DNA of 64,000 nt from Bubalus kerabau (Eukaryota; Chordata; Mammalia; Artiodactyla; Bovidae): positions 166,490,240 to 166,554,239 of the forward strand of contig NC_073625.1 of assembly GCF_029407905.1 (NCBI RefSeq). Direction: 5' to 3'. Under the pieces are notes generated by a model. That model did no database searches. It saw only the letters and a list, made by a program, of their open reading frames with translations, and was not told the origin of the DNA. Positions 22,741-35,148 of this stretch are shown here, in pieces (within the stretch, counting starts at the first letter, position 1; each line of letters opens with the position of its first letter). The translations under genes were made by a program, and so were the position numbers.

Positions 22741-25700
22741 CTGGTTATAAAACACACATTCATCTCAAAAAATCCATCTCTTTTCTAAGGCTCTCAAAGT
22801 CTTACTCCATTATAATTTCAGGTTCAGGTTCAAACTCTAAATTATGTTCAGTTGCTTATCAGGCTTCTCAGTGTGTGCTCCTCAAGTATTAGTTCCTTGA
22901 GAATAATTTTTATAGTTAAAAAAATTAAATAGACAAGTTATCAGCTCTGAAGACTACCAATTTATGATGGCAGGGCATGCATCAGATAGATAACCACTCC
23001 AAGTACTCATTCAAATGGACTAAAAGGAGAGGTTCAGATTAATCAGTGGGCCACAGAACTCTGAAATCCAGGAAGGTTCATGTTGGCAGTCCCTTTACTG
23101 GTAACTACTTAATGAGGCTAAAGAAGCTTAAAAAGGACTTTTATTTATTCTTTTATTAACTCCCTATTATTTAAAATGTATACAGTGATCAGGAATATAT
23201 GGATTAATTTTTTTAAATTATGGTAGTAAAAATGTGTTTAAAATTGGAAAAAGAGATCAAATGAGGAATTCATAAGGCAAAACGTAGGATTAATAATCTA
23301 AGCACAAATAAAGATTTGAAGTCAAAATCATGAATATGACAAATTGTAACATAAATAAATTATGAATACAATGTAAATTAAAATCTGCTTATAATTTTAA
23401 GCCTGTAATTTGATAATTAATACATGAATGTAAGAGAAAAACAGATAGCTATGGTAACTGTATTTTGTTTTGTTTTACCTTATACTTTTCTGGGATATCC
23501 TAAAGGAATAAAAAACAAAGAAAACCAAAATATTCTGTTAAGTATAAAAAAGCTATTTAGATCCATTGAGGATTGTGAAGTTCTGGGTAAATTCACTCTC
23601 ACAATAATGGAAAATTCACCATAAATTTATCAACATAAAAATTTATTTTAATTCATATGAAAATCTAACATAGAAATAGTCTCCTGAATTTTTAACTGTA
23701 GCTTGCTCAGTTAGAATCATTAGTTTTATTTTACTCAACATAAATATAAATATTACTACATAAGATAATGATAAGCTCAGGATCTATTGAAATACGAAGT
23801 CCAAATTTTTCTTTATTTCTATGAAACAATGATGACTATTTTTATTAAATGACTGAATAAACAAAGAGATAGAATAACAACCCAAACAAAGATTTGAAAC
23901 TCAAAGTTGAAATGAGAACATATGTCAACTGGTATGACAATTCCAATTCTGTATTTTTGAAAATTAGCATATGAAAGAAAAAAAAGCAAAACAAAGTATG
24001 ATGACCAAGATTATTTTATGTATCTCCTCCTGGAATCTACAGTAGACAAAAGAAATCATGAACATGACAGGCTGCTATAATTCCTGAAATTTTGAATAGC
24101 ACCACTTTTGAGTAATACTCAGAGACTGTGCGCTAGATGCATCTTTGTCATTTGTTGCTTCTAATTTTGACTTTGAAGCTGAATAACTAAGTTATCCAGG
24201 GCACTGAGAATCAAACAAGATAAATTATTTCAATAAAATAAATAAAACACTTCATCTCAGAGAAATAGATCCAGAGGCTTTTGATAAGTAAAAGTCAATT
24301 TGAACTTTGCTTTATCAGGTATCTTACTTGCTTGACTCACATTTTGTAACCATGTTCCAAACATGTTATTACTAGACGTCATGGTACACAGTAGTGTGAT
24401 TACATAGTTTTGTAACATATGTGTGGCAGAATTCTTAAAGCACCTTTTCATGGTGAAAGTCATGACAGCATGAAATAAACTTATATTCATCCTTTAAAAT
24501 TTAGTTCCCTGAACATTTAGTTCTTGAAGGGAACTGGCAGCCTGCATTTTGTTTTTGAGGTTTCCAAATTCTCTTCTGGAAATCTTCCATCAAAATCACA
24601 CACTGGAGACTAATGGCCAGTACATCTTATGGCAAATGTACATTACTCAACCATTCGGAGCCCACAGATTATCTTCTAGACTGACTTCACAGGACAGACA
24701 CCAAAGCAGAAAAATAGCCAACCTGCATGATGCTGTAAAACCTTAAAAGCAACAATGAGTAAAACAAGACTCTTGGTATTGAATGCCCCTCTATCCTATT
24801 CAGCACATTTTGTAGAGTTATCTCATTTTCAAAAGCACTTTGACAGTTCACCTTTAATGAAATCAAAGCTTTTAAGGGGGAAGGACTGATGATATTGCAG
24901 CCCTTGATATCCTCTCTGTACCAGATGGGCAGTGTTAGATGCTTAACTTAGCACAGTGTTAGCTGCAAGATGCATGAGTTCCAAAATGATTCTAAGTGTT
25001 CATTTAACATGAGGCTTCCTTTGAGAAAAGGCTGCCAGTGGTGCATAATTGTGCCAAATGTGCAGTAGTTTCATAATGTGAGCTGTAATCCAGTAGGAAC
25101 TAAATCCTGCTATTCGTCTCTTTAGGGAGACTTCTCAAATTCTGCTCTTCTTATTGTGAATAGTAACCTGAAATAGTTAGAGGTTACTGGAAACCTTCTT
25201 TAGAAAAATTGCTGCACATGTGTCAAAGCTTTCTTACTGTAAGTCTCAGTAATGTGTTTATTAATTGGGCTGTCCCTAGAGCCACAAGATGGGAGCCAAC
25301 ATATCATTTCTTCTCCTTTAATTAGTTATTCTTTTATTTTGTGTATTATGGCTTTAGTTATAATTGCATCTTTAAAATTATGTAATCAGTGTCTTCTTCA
25401 ATGACTAAAATCCTTTTTGTGTACTGACAGACTCTATTTCCATGGCATTGGTGTTGCAATGGGATCTAACTTTATGAAAACGTAGATCTGTGCAGAAGCA
25501 CACTTTTCCCATGGGGATTTCAGTTCACCAATCACATATTTGTGTGTGTGAGTGAGCATGTTGCAGTGTTCACATTCACCCATTAACGAACAAACCCAGC
25601 AACAATTTCCCACAGCACTGCCACATTCTGTGACTGTTCAGGTAGGAAGTGAAGAGTTTTTTTATCAAATGGAACTAACCAGGGGCCTTTATAGATAGCA

Positions 25701-27954
25701 GAGTGCAATTACCCAAATGGCGATCTGGCCAGGACACCAGATCTAGTGCCTCAATTCTTCCGGAGAGTACCAATACTCTGGTTTTATGCCTTATCTAAAA
25801 GTTGATGCCCATGGTCAAAAAGTGCCTTTCTTTTGGATCATTTGGCAATCCAGAGCTGAAGTTGCCATTTTTGGGAAAAAAAAAAAAAAAAAAAAGTGTA
25901 ATTGGACAAATAGTGGATTGGTGCAACCAGTTCTCACTGGGCAGTTGTTTTATTTTTTAAAAGAGAAAAATAAGGATTCTATTTTTGCCTCAGATCAACT
26001 CACAGTTCCCTTTGTTATTTCAACGCCCAAAAAACCTAATGCATCTAAATCCTTGATTTATCATGAAAATTAACCCTGTCTCTTACCAAAGTAAAATAAG
26101 ATAAACAATAATTTCATTCTTTATATTTCTGCATAATTTGTATCTAGAGTTAATACATTTTGAAGTTCTAATATTAGTAGAGCTTCTATACACCGTCAGA
26201 TAATTATATTATTAATGATTTATATGCAAGGATTGTAGTAAAACATATTCAAGGTAAATCAGAAGTGATCAGTTTTAACAGAGAGAAGCTACATGGTAAG
26301 TGTTTAATTATACACTGAAAAGGGCTTTCATGATACCTACTGCAAAAGAATTATTTGACAATATTCAGTTTTAACCTAAATATACCTCAATTGATGGAAA
26401 TAATATTTCAAAATTTCTGACAATAGTACAATTTCTGTAAATGTTTCAAATAGACCTAATAAAAAGATAATAAATGCATTTTTTAAAAGAAAAAGGCTTA
26501 AAGCATTTTTAGAAGCCTTAATTATTATAATAAGATTGGGTTCTTATTAACTAAGAAAATATTAAAGGTAAGGTAATCCTGATGTTAGTTAAAAGGAATG
26601 ATAATGTAATTCAATTTACAAGTGTAATAGTTTTCAGTTTAAGTTTTATGTTTCAAATACCACACAATTATCCTAGTCCCTCTGCTTGTGAGTGGAATTT
26701 ATTTTCTCATTTATCTTTATGCTCATAGAACTAATCCCAAAGTTACTCTTAAATGTACTGTTCAAGCTTTTCTATTTCCGTTTGGGTCAGGGGGTCAGAA
26801 CACTATTCTCGTGAGGTCAGGGTCATCCTCATTAGCGTTGCTCTCTTCTGAGGCCACCGATTATGCCTTTCGTTCTGAGAAGCCTGGGGTGCCTGAAGGA
26901 AAAGCAGATGGATCCAGAAAAATCTATCATAGCCATAAGTACCCCGACTAATGTCAGGTCAGAACTGCCATTTTCATGCACAAAGAATGGCATATTATTA
27001 CTCTTCAGCCTCTATATTCTTCTTAAATTTACTCATCAGAAGAAAAGATGCCTATGTCAAGGATAAGCCAAAAAGGAGTTAACATATTTACATTTAAAAA
27101 GTAATGTTCCTTTGATAATAAAGGAAGGTTTTTTAAAGCACTACATTTAAAAGATAATAATTTTTTAAATGCGCCTAATTAAAAATTTTCACAGAAAACT
27201 TAGCTGCATGAAGAAATTCTCAAGCCATAATTTTAATTAAATAATGGATATAATTCAATATTAAATTGGGTAGACAATTTCATATAATAAGTATATGTTA
27301 GCTATATATTAGTTTATAGCATATATTAATTATAATATATAATGTTACTTAATAATGTGATAATGTATATTATGTTACATATTAATTATAATTATATTAA
27401 ACATACTATAATTTATGATTGTAATACTATAATTTCCAAATCATGCTACACATTATTATATCCCTGAAGGAAACAATCTTCATGAAGAGCAAGATCAACA
27501 TACAAAAGGCAGTGGAACCTTGGGAAAGGATGAGAAGAGAAAACAAGATGATAGGGGAGATCAGGAGAGACTGCAAATAACATAATTTGACACCTTGGAT
27601 TCAAGTGCATCTGAAGCAGGTCTTATTACCCCTAGAATTTTAATGACATGAAGTTATAAATCTCCCTTTGTTTTTCTTAAATTGATTTAAGTTAAAGACA
27701 CAAAACATTCTTAATAATACATATGTTATTAGCTCAATTAATGGGTAGTTAGCCAATCAAAGAAATAAACTCTACAATATTTCAAAATTGAAAGCATGTG
27801 TGGTCATGCGTGCACAATATTTTAAGACTCCACTGTGTATGTACATCTTAAAAAGGAAAAAAGGACCTCATTTCATTTAACAAAGCGCAAAAGAGAATAT
27901 AGTCAAAAAATTTAGAATATTTCAAAATGTTTTTAATAATTGTTATAAAATATA
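22741..27954. other. Repeat-poor unique DNA, no gene seen
   Basis: No BovB, Bov-tA, BOV-A or young L1 insertion is visible over 5.2 kb, unlike most of the window. A20 run at 25876-25895. Blocks around 24540-25780 and 26760-26960 are less AT-rich than their surroundings; the second has several CpGs ('attctcgtgagg', 'attagcgttg', 'accgattatg', 'tttcgttctg'), which is unusual in decayed intergenic DNA. Open frames at 25786-26073 and 26688-26951 lack convincing splice context or domains. Confidence 0.5.
25876..25895. repeat. Poly(A) run, A20
   Basis: Twenty consecutive A with no retroelement body recognisable upstream, so its origin is unclear. Confidence 0.85.
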
Positions 27955-28414
27955 ATAAAGAGGCAACCTGCAGAATAGGAGAAAATATTTACAACCAATA
28001 GGAGAAATATTTGCAAACTGTACATTTGATAAGGGGTTAACATCCAAGATATACAGGAATGTATACAAATCAATAGCAAAAAAGAATTGAATATTGTTAA
28101 GAAATGGGCAAAGGACTTGATTAGACTTTTTTCTAAAGAAGAAATATAAATGGACAATTACTACATGAAAAGATACTCTATATCACTAATCATCAGTGAA
28201 ATGCAAATCAAAACCACAGTGATACAACATATCTGATTAATTTTTTTAACAAAAGGTGAGAGATAGCCAGTGCTGGAGAGGACGTAGAGACAAGGAAATC
28301 CTCATACACTATCCGTGGTAAAGTAAATTGATACAGCCACTATGGAAAACAGTATGGAGGGTACTCAAAAAATTAAAATGGACATGTGATCCAGCAACCC
28401 CATGTCTAAGTGTA

Positions 28415-28470
28415 TATCCCAAAGAAATGAATTTACTATCCCAAAGAAATGAATTTACTATCTCAAAGAG
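28415..28470 (+). repeat. 22-bp tandem duplication, about 2.5 copies, in L1
   Basis: Units at 28415-28436 and 28437-28458 (starting 'tatcccaaagaaatgaat') are identical, followed by a partial third with one change. Confidence 0.85.
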
Positions 28471-28522
28471 ATAACCTGCACCCACACGGTCTTTGAAGCA
28501 TTATTCACAATAGCTAAGACAC

Positions 28523-28788
28523 AATGGCACCCCACTCCAGCACTCTTGCCTGGAAAATCCCATGGACCAGGGAGCCTGGTGGGCTGCAGTCCATGGGGTC
28601 GCTGGAAGTCGGACACGACTGAGTGACTTCACTTTCACTTTTCACTTTCATGCATTGGAGAAGGAGATGGCAGCCCACCCCAGTGTTTTTGCCTGGAGAA
28701 TCCCAGGGACGGAGGAGCCTGGTGGGCTGCCGTCTATGGGGTCACACAGAGTCAGACACGACTGAAGCGACTTAGCGGTAGCAGCAGC
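28523..28788 (+). mobile_element. BOV-A2 SINE, complete dimer
   Basis: Two BOV-A monomers joined by the usual linker ('cttcactttcacttttcac' at about 28627-28645), ending in the CAG-type tail. A short flanking repeat 'aagaca' lies at 28517-28522 and 28789-28794. Inserted into the old L1 at 27955-29205. Confidence 0.95.
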
Positions 28789-29315
28789 AAGACATGAAAA
28801 TAAATATACAAGAATACTATTCAGCCATGAGAAATAAGATTTTTGCCATTTGTGAAAACATGGATGAAACTTGAGAACATTTTTAAAGAAAATGTGGCAT
28901 ACCACCCCAAAATTTTTATATTATTTAATATATGAAATAAAAAAAGAGGAAGAAGAAGATAAAGAAGTTGAATGAACTCACAAATAGAAACTAAAATGAC
29001 AGTTACCAAAAGCTAGGGGTGATGCTAGTCAAAGTATAAGATTTTAGTGATACTATGAATAAGTTCTGGGGATCTAATGTACACCATAATAATGGTAGTT
29101 AATAATATGTACTATATACTTGAAATTTACTAAGAGAATATTCTCACCACACACACAGAGAAGTAGTATACGAGCTGATATATAACATGACTATCTGGAT
29201 TTACAAAAAAAAAAGACATTTTCACTTTGAAAACTTCAGCCCACATTTGGATTTTCTCCTCCCTGCTTGATGAACCCACCCAAACTTCTTTCTCTTTCCA
29301 TCTCTCTTATTGCTT

Positions 29316-30483
29316 CAGTTCAGTTCAGTTCACTCACTCAGTTGAGTCCGACTCTTTGCGACCCCATGAACTGCAGCACACCAGGCCTCCCTGTCCATCA
29401 CCAACTCCCAGAGTTCACCCAAACTCATGTCCATTGAGTCAGTGATGCCATCCAGCCATCTCATCCTCTGTTGTCTCCTTCTCCTCCTGCCCCCAATCCC
29501 TCCCAGCATCAGAGTCTTTTCCAATGAGTCAACTCTTCGCATGAGGTGGCCAAAGTCCTGGAGTTTCAGCTTTAGCATCATTCCTTCCAAAGAACACCCA
29601 GGACTGATTTCCTTCAGAATGGACTGGTTGGATCTCCTTGCAGTCCAAGGGACTCTCAAGAGTCTTCTCCAACACCACAGTTTAAAAGCATCAATTCTTC
29701 GGTGCTCAGCCTTCTTCACAGTCCAACTCTCACTTCGATACATGACTATTGGAAAAACCTTAGCCTTAACTAGATGGACATTTGTTGGCAAAGTAATGTC
29801 TCTGCTTTTGAATATGCTATCTAGGTTGGTCATAACTTTCTTTCCAAGGAGTAAGCATCTTTTAATTTCATGGCTGCAGTCATCATCCGCAGCAATTTTG
29901 GAACCCCAAAAAACAAAGTCAGACATTGTTTCCACTGTTTCCCCATCTATTTCCCATGAAGCGATGGGACAAGATGCCATGATCTTAGTTTTCTGAATGT
30001 TGAGCATTAAGCCAACTTTTTCACTCTCCTCTTTCACTTTCCTCAAGAGGCTTTTTAGTTCTTCTTCACTTTCTGCACACATAAGGGTGGTGTCATCTGC
30101 ATATCTGAAATTATTGATATTTCTCCCGGCAATCTTGATTCCAGCTTGTGCTTCTTTGTGTTTCTCACGATGTACTCTGCGTAGAAGTTAAATAAGCAGG
30201 GTGACAATATACAGCCTTGATGTACTCCTTTTCCTATTTGGAACCAGTCTGTTGTTCCATGTCCAGTTCTGACAGTTGCTTCCTGACCTGCATATAGGTT
30301 TCTCAAGAGGCAGGTCAGGTGGTCTGGTATTCCCATCTCTTTTAGAATTTCCCACAGTTTATTGTGATCCACACAGTCAAAGGCTTTGGCATAGTCAGTA
30401 AAGCAGAAATAGATGTTTTTCTGGAACTCTTGCTTTTTCCATAATCCAGCGGATGTTGGCAATTTGATCTCTGCTTCCTCTGC
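29316..30483 (-). mobile_element. BovB LINE, 1.17 kb, nearly intact RT C-terminal half, 10-bp target duplication
   Basis: The element is flanked by the perfect 10-bp repeat 'cttattgctt' at 29306-29315 and 30484-30493. On the minus strand the RT begins just upstream of the FCFTDYAKAFDC motif. A deletion of about 7 bp near 30156 (missing part of the NTGLEEAQ region) shifts the frame; downstream the frame is open through YADD (30092-30103) to the natural stop at 29330, about 270 codons. A 3-bp insertion after the LM codons near 30080 is in frame. The C-terminal RRRRRQQRMRWLDGITDS region and the SRTQLSE end are preserved. Only one frameshift separates the two halves, so it is among the younger copies, but 5' truncation removes the endonuclease. 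Confidence 0.97.
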
Positions 30484-30695
30484 CTTATTGCTTAGGTACC
30501 AGCAAATCATGACATTTACATGGATGCTTTGCTTCCAAAACTACTGAACTGCGGTCCTAGTTCTTTACCTTTCAATGCTCTTCCTGAGCTTGCAGAATTG
30601 TCATTATGTACTAAATAAAACCTCTAGGAAAACCATTCTGTGGAGGATTCCTCTATTGGGACTCTTGTGTCCTTGTAGGTGGATGTTGCTATTGT

Positions 30696-30938
30696 TGTTC
30701 AAGTCATGTTGTTGCCACCAAGTCATGTCCAACTCTTTGCACCTCTATGGACTGCTGCATGCCAGGCTTCCATATCCCTCACCATCTCCTGGAGTTTGCC
30801 CAAGTTCATGTCTATTGAATTGGTGATGCTATTCACCCATCTCATTCTCTGTTGCCCTCTTCTCTTTCTGCCTTCAATGTTTCCCAGCATCAGGGTCTTT
30901 TTCAATGAGTTAGCTATTCCACATCAGGTGGATGTTAG
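30696..30938 (-). mobile_element. BovB LINE 3' fragment, 'gttgttcaag' terminus
   Basis: Only the last 240 bp of the element: basic RRGQQRMRW-type region read from 30905 down, then a terminus near 30696. More diverged than its neighbour at 29316-30483, same orientation. Confidence 0.88.
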
Positions 30939-31783
30939 GGTTGCAAATAAATTTTATCAAGTAGACAAATCCACAAATACAGAATCCATGAATAATGAGG
31001 ATAAACTGTGCCAAAATCCTTACTGCTCCTGATAAATGTTTATACTCTAAGAAACACTGGAAACAGCAAACAACCTATTACTAAAGCAATATAACTGTAA
31101 AGAAAGCATGATATTCTCACAGGTGTGGAATTATTGACTTTCTTCACTCTTTATATCAATGTGCCAGGTTTTCATAACTTTGGGTGTACAATGTGTACAG
31201 AGGAAACTTATTAAATCTTTTTGATGGTATGAGCACCAATATTCTTAAAAAACCATCAGGAAGACTTTGGAAGTTGAAGACAGGAAATATTTATCAAGTG
31301 ATTCACCAAAAAAAGTAATGGTAAATGTGTTTAGTGGACAAAGAATGTATACTCTGTCAGATGTATACTCTGTCACAGTGACAGAATGAAAGACATCTTT
31401 AAAATGAGGCCAGGAAGGCATACTGCCAGCTACAAATGCTTAATATAGCACAGATATTTCTATTTGGGAATAAATCTAAACTATGTCCTTCTGATTTAGA
31501 AGAACAAAAGTATAACAGGGTCCAATAGGTAGTCAATAAACTTAAGGTGAATGTGCACAATGGCATGAGCAAGAAGAGCCTGCTCTGGAGCTTGTGTCCA
31601 TGCAGTGGGAGATGCCTTGAGAAGGAAGGACAAATGAACTCAAATCTCAAGATCTTTTACCTATATTTTAAGGGCACCAATGCACCATGCTCTCCCATAC
31701 CCTCCATGCTCTAGTCTTGTCCTTTTTGTATTAAGGATCAAAGACCAACTGTACTAATAGAAATTTGCATGTATGCATTTTTT
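30939..31783. other. Unique DNA with a 16-bp tandem duplication
   Basis: No gene or dispersed repeat recognised. 'atgtatactctgtca' occurs twice in tandem at 31345-31376. Confidence 0.5.
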
Positions 31784-31981
31784 CCTGGTGGCTCAGATGG
31801 TAAAGAGTCTGCCTGCAATGCAAGAGACTTGGGTTTGATCCCTGGGTTGGGAAGATCCCCTGGAGGATGGCATGGCAACTCACTCTAGTATTCTTGCCTG
31901 GAGAATGGACAGAGGAGCCTGGCAAGCTAAAGTCCCTTGGAGGTTGCTAAGGGTTAGACACAATTGAGTGACTAAGCACAG
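31784..31981 (+). mobile_element. Bov-tA SINE
   Basis: Head 'cctggtggctcagatgg' at 31786-31802, tRNA-like B-box region 'gggtttgatccctggg' near 31831, body, and tail 'gacacaattgagtgactaag'. A few bases are missing between 'cctggagaatg' and 'gacagagg' near 31907. Confidence 0.93.
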
Positions 31982-32101
31982 CACATCACACATTTTACCT
32001 GAACTGACAAAAAAGACATGTTTGAACCTCCAACATTTTCCTCCCTGATGTTGACCTTTGCTAAGTATCTGCCATTTATGAATGCACAGGTATAAAGAAA
32101 T

Positions 32102-34225
32102 ACCAAGAATGGGAACTGACTGTGGCTCAGGTTATGAACTCCTTATTGCCAAATTCAGACTGAAGAAAGTAGGGAAAATCAATAGACCATTCAGGTATGA
32201 CCTAATTCAAATCCCTTATAATTATAGAGTGGAAGTGAGAAATAGACTCAAGGGATTAGATCTGATAGACACAGTGCCTGAAGAACTATGGATGGAGGTT
32301 CGTGACATTGTAAAAGATGCAGTGATCAAGACCCTTCCCAAGAGAAAAAATGCAAAAAGACAAAATGATTGTCTGAGGAGGCCTTAAAAATAACTAAGTA
32401 AAGAAGAGAAGCTAAAGGCAAAGGAGAAAAGAAAAGATATACTCATTTGAATGTAGAGTTTCAAAGAATAGCAAGGAGAGGTAAGAAAGCCTTCTTCGGT
32501 GATCACAAAGAAATAGAGGAAAAAAATGGAATGTGAAGACTAGATATAGCCAAGAAAATTAGAGATACCAAGGAATATTTCATGCAAAGATGGGCACAAT
32601 AAAGGATAGAAATGTTATGGACCTAACAGAAGCAGAAGATATTAAGAAGAGGTGGCAAGAATACACAGAAGAGCTATACAAAAAAAGATCTTCATGACCC
32701 AGATAATCATAATGGTGTGATCACTCACCTAGAGCCAGATATCCTGGAATGCAAAGTCAAGTGGGTCTTAGGAAGAATCACTATGGAAAAAACTAGTGGA
32801 GGTGATGCAATTCCAGTTGAGCTATTTCAAATCCTAAAGGAGGATGCTGTGAAAGTGCTGCACTCAATATGCCAGCAAATCTAGAAAACTCAGCAGTGGC
32901 CACAGGACTGGAAAAGGTCAGTTTTCATTCCAGTCCCAAAGAAAGGCAATGCCAAGGAATGTTCAAACTACTGCACAATTGCACTCATCTCACATGCTAG
33001 CAAAGTGATGCTCAAAATTCTCCAAGCCAGACTTCAACAGTATGTGAACTATGGACTTCCAGATGTTCAAGCTGGATTTAGAAAATGCAGAGGAACCAGA
33101 AATCAAATTGCCAACATCCCTTGGATCATCAAAAAAGCAAATATTCCAGAAAAAAAAATCTACTTTTGCTTTATTGTCTATACCAAAGCTTTTGACTATG
33201 TGGATCACAATTGTGGAAAATTCTTCAAGAGATGGGAATACCAGACCACCTCCTGAGAAATCTGTATGCAGGTCAAGAAGCAACAGTGAGAACTGGAAAT
33301 AGAATAACAGACGGGTTCCAAATAGGGAAAGGAGTACGTAAGGGCTGTATATTGCCACCCTGCTTATTCAACTTATATGCAAATTACATCATGGCAAATG
33401 CTGGGATGAATGAAGCACAAGCTGAAATCAAGATTGCTGGGAGAAATATCAATAACCTCAGATATGCAGATGACATCACCCTTATGGCAGAAAGTGAAGA
33501 AGAACTAAAGAGGCTCTTGATGAAAGTGAAAGAGGAGAGTGAAAAAGTTGGCTTAAAACTCAACATTCAGAAAATTAAGATCATGGCATCAGGTCCCATT
33601 GCTTCATGGCAAATATATTGGGAAACAATGGAAACTGTGACAGACTATTTTCTTAAACTCCAAAATCACTGCCACGGTGACTGCAGCCATGAAATTGAAA
33701 GATGCTTGCTCCTTGGAAGAAAAGCTATGACAAATCTAGACAGCATATTAAAAAGCAGAGACATTACTTTGACAAGAAAGGTTCATCTAGTCAAAGCTAT
33801 GGTTTTTCCAGTAGTCATGTATGGATGTGAGATTTCGACTATAAAGAAAGCTGGACACTGAAGAATTGATGCTTTGGAACTGTGGTGTTGAAGAAGACTC
33901 TTGAGAATCCTTTGGACAGCAAGGATATCCTAAAGAAAATCTGTCCCGAATATTTATTGGAAGGACTGATGCTAAAGCTGAAAATCCAATACTTTGGCCA
34001 CCTGATGTGAAGAACTGACTCATTTGCAAAGACCCTGATGCTGAGAAAGATTGAAGGCTGGAGGAGAAGGGGATGACAGAGGATGAGATGGTTGGATGAC
34101 ATCACCAACTCAATGGACATGACTTTGAGTAAGCTCCCGGCGTTGGTGATGGACAGGGAAGCCTGGTGTGCTGCAGTTCATGGGGTCACAAAGAGTTGGA
34201 CATGACTGAGTGAATGAACTGACTG
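32102..34225 (+). mobile_element. BovB LINE, longest copy (2.1 kb): endonuclease C-terminus, RT and 3' end
   Basis: Flanked by the perfect 10-bp repeat 'ataaagaaat' at 32092-32101 and 34226-34235. The sense frame begins at the end of the apurinic-type endonuclease: where the family has the catalytic SDH motif this copy encodes CGSGYELL (about 32124-32147), so both Asp and His are replaced. The linker follows, with a frameshift near 32355 that causes the stop at 32385. The RT N-terminal region (32640-33210) contains WQEYTEEL-like and VFIPVPKKGN-like sequence and several breaks. The frame at 33211-33861 (216 codons) carries QGC-type and YADD (33463-33474) motifs and ends at a TGA (33859-33861) that stands for CGA, again CpG decay. 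The last part reaches the normal 3' end. Inactive. Confidence 0.97.
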
Positions 34226-34235
34226 ATAAAGAAAT

Positions 34236-34890
34236 GAGACTTGGGCCACTATTTCAATATCCACAGCCTTTTTCTGTCCACTTCCTTGAAAATGACAGTC
34301 TACACTAAACATAATCACTGTCCTATACTTCCATATGGTGGAATTCAGGAACCTACAAGGAAGAAAGTCTTGTTTCTGTCAAGAGGAGATGACAGACTGA
34401 GCAGAGAGTGAAGGAGAGATAACAAGATTAAAGAAGATCTATTAAGTGAGAACTTTTTTTTTTTTTTTTACTATTCCAGGATAAAATTAGCTAAAATGGA
34501 GAAAAATCAAGTACTTAAGTGATTGCAAAGAGAAGTGTGTAGATTATAGTTCCAGGGTTCTTTTTGAAGGAATAAAGGTTTCTTTTAGAGGGGATGGTCA
34601 ATAAACTTCAATTGGCAAAAGTTAAATTATATACATGTAATTATTAAATTTAAGAACAAAAGTCTGAGAAAGTACAGAGTAAGACATGTATTACAGGTAT
34701 TTCTTTAGGTCTCTTGCTAAGTTTCTCAGGATGAAAAGGATCATTGCTAACAAAATATATTAAATGATTTTAACTTTTCCTGGACTGAGAAACATTACCT
34801 GTATTCCCAACAGGATGGCATGTGAATAATAAGCCAAAAGAATTTTAAATTAGACCTCTTTTTCTTCTTAGTTAAATTTAGCACCATTTG
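34236..34890. other. Unique DNA with a T-rich run; no gene seen
   Basis: A run of about 17 T lies near 34452-34469. No repeat body recognised. Confidence 0.5.
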
Positions 34891-34898
34891 CATTTAAA

Positions 34899-35111
34899 GA
34901 TGGGGCTTCCCTGGTGGCTCAAAAGAATCTGCCTGCCATGCAGAGGATGCAGGTTTGATCCTGGGTTGAGTTAATTACCTGGAGTATGAAATGGCCACCC
35001 ACTCCAGTATTCTTGTCTGGAGAATTGCATTGACAGTGGAGCCTGGTGGGCTACAGTCCATGGGGTCACGAAAGAGTCAGACACGACTAAGCAACTAAAT
35101 AACAAAAGCAA
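34899..35111 (+). mobile_element. Bov-tA SINE with target duplication
   Basis: Head 'ggggcttccctggtggctca' at about 34903-34922, a complete body, and an A-rich tail ending in 'aataacaaaagcaa'. The flanking repeat 'catttaaa' is perfect at 34891-34898 and 35112-35119. Confidence 0.94.
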
Positions 35112-35148
35112 CATTTAAAAATAGATGAGAAACATGTCAGCTAGAGTA

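Larger units (their letters stand above)
27955..29205 (+). mobile_element. Old LINE-1 (L1M type) 3' portion, interrupted by BOV-A2
   Basis: Follows the end of L1 ORF2 and the 3' UTR: 'aatgggcaaaggacttgat', 'gaaatgcaaatcaaaacc', 'ccactatggaaaacagta', 'actattcagccatgag', 'ttctggggatctaatgtac', 'gtactatatacttgaaat'. Reading frames are destroyed. A 22-bp tandem duplication lies at 28415-28470. About 50 bp of expected L1 sequence are missing right of the SINE. Confidence 0.85.

Noticed and set aside
26688..27066. Overlapping open frames of 87 and 67 codons in CpG-containing DNA
   Set aside because: I found no acceptor/donor pair in phase and no domain. I keep the segment only as a possible noncoding element.
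29330..30082. 250-codon frame as a host gene
   Set aside because: It is the C-terminal half of a 5'-truncated BovB RT inside a target duplication, not a host gene. The 241-codon frame at 9565-10290 is rejected for the same reason.
34899..34990. tRNA gene from the tRNA-like heads of Bov-tA copies
   Set aside because: The heads keep only degenerate Pol III promoter boxes and cannot fold into a complete cloverleaf. They are SINE parts.
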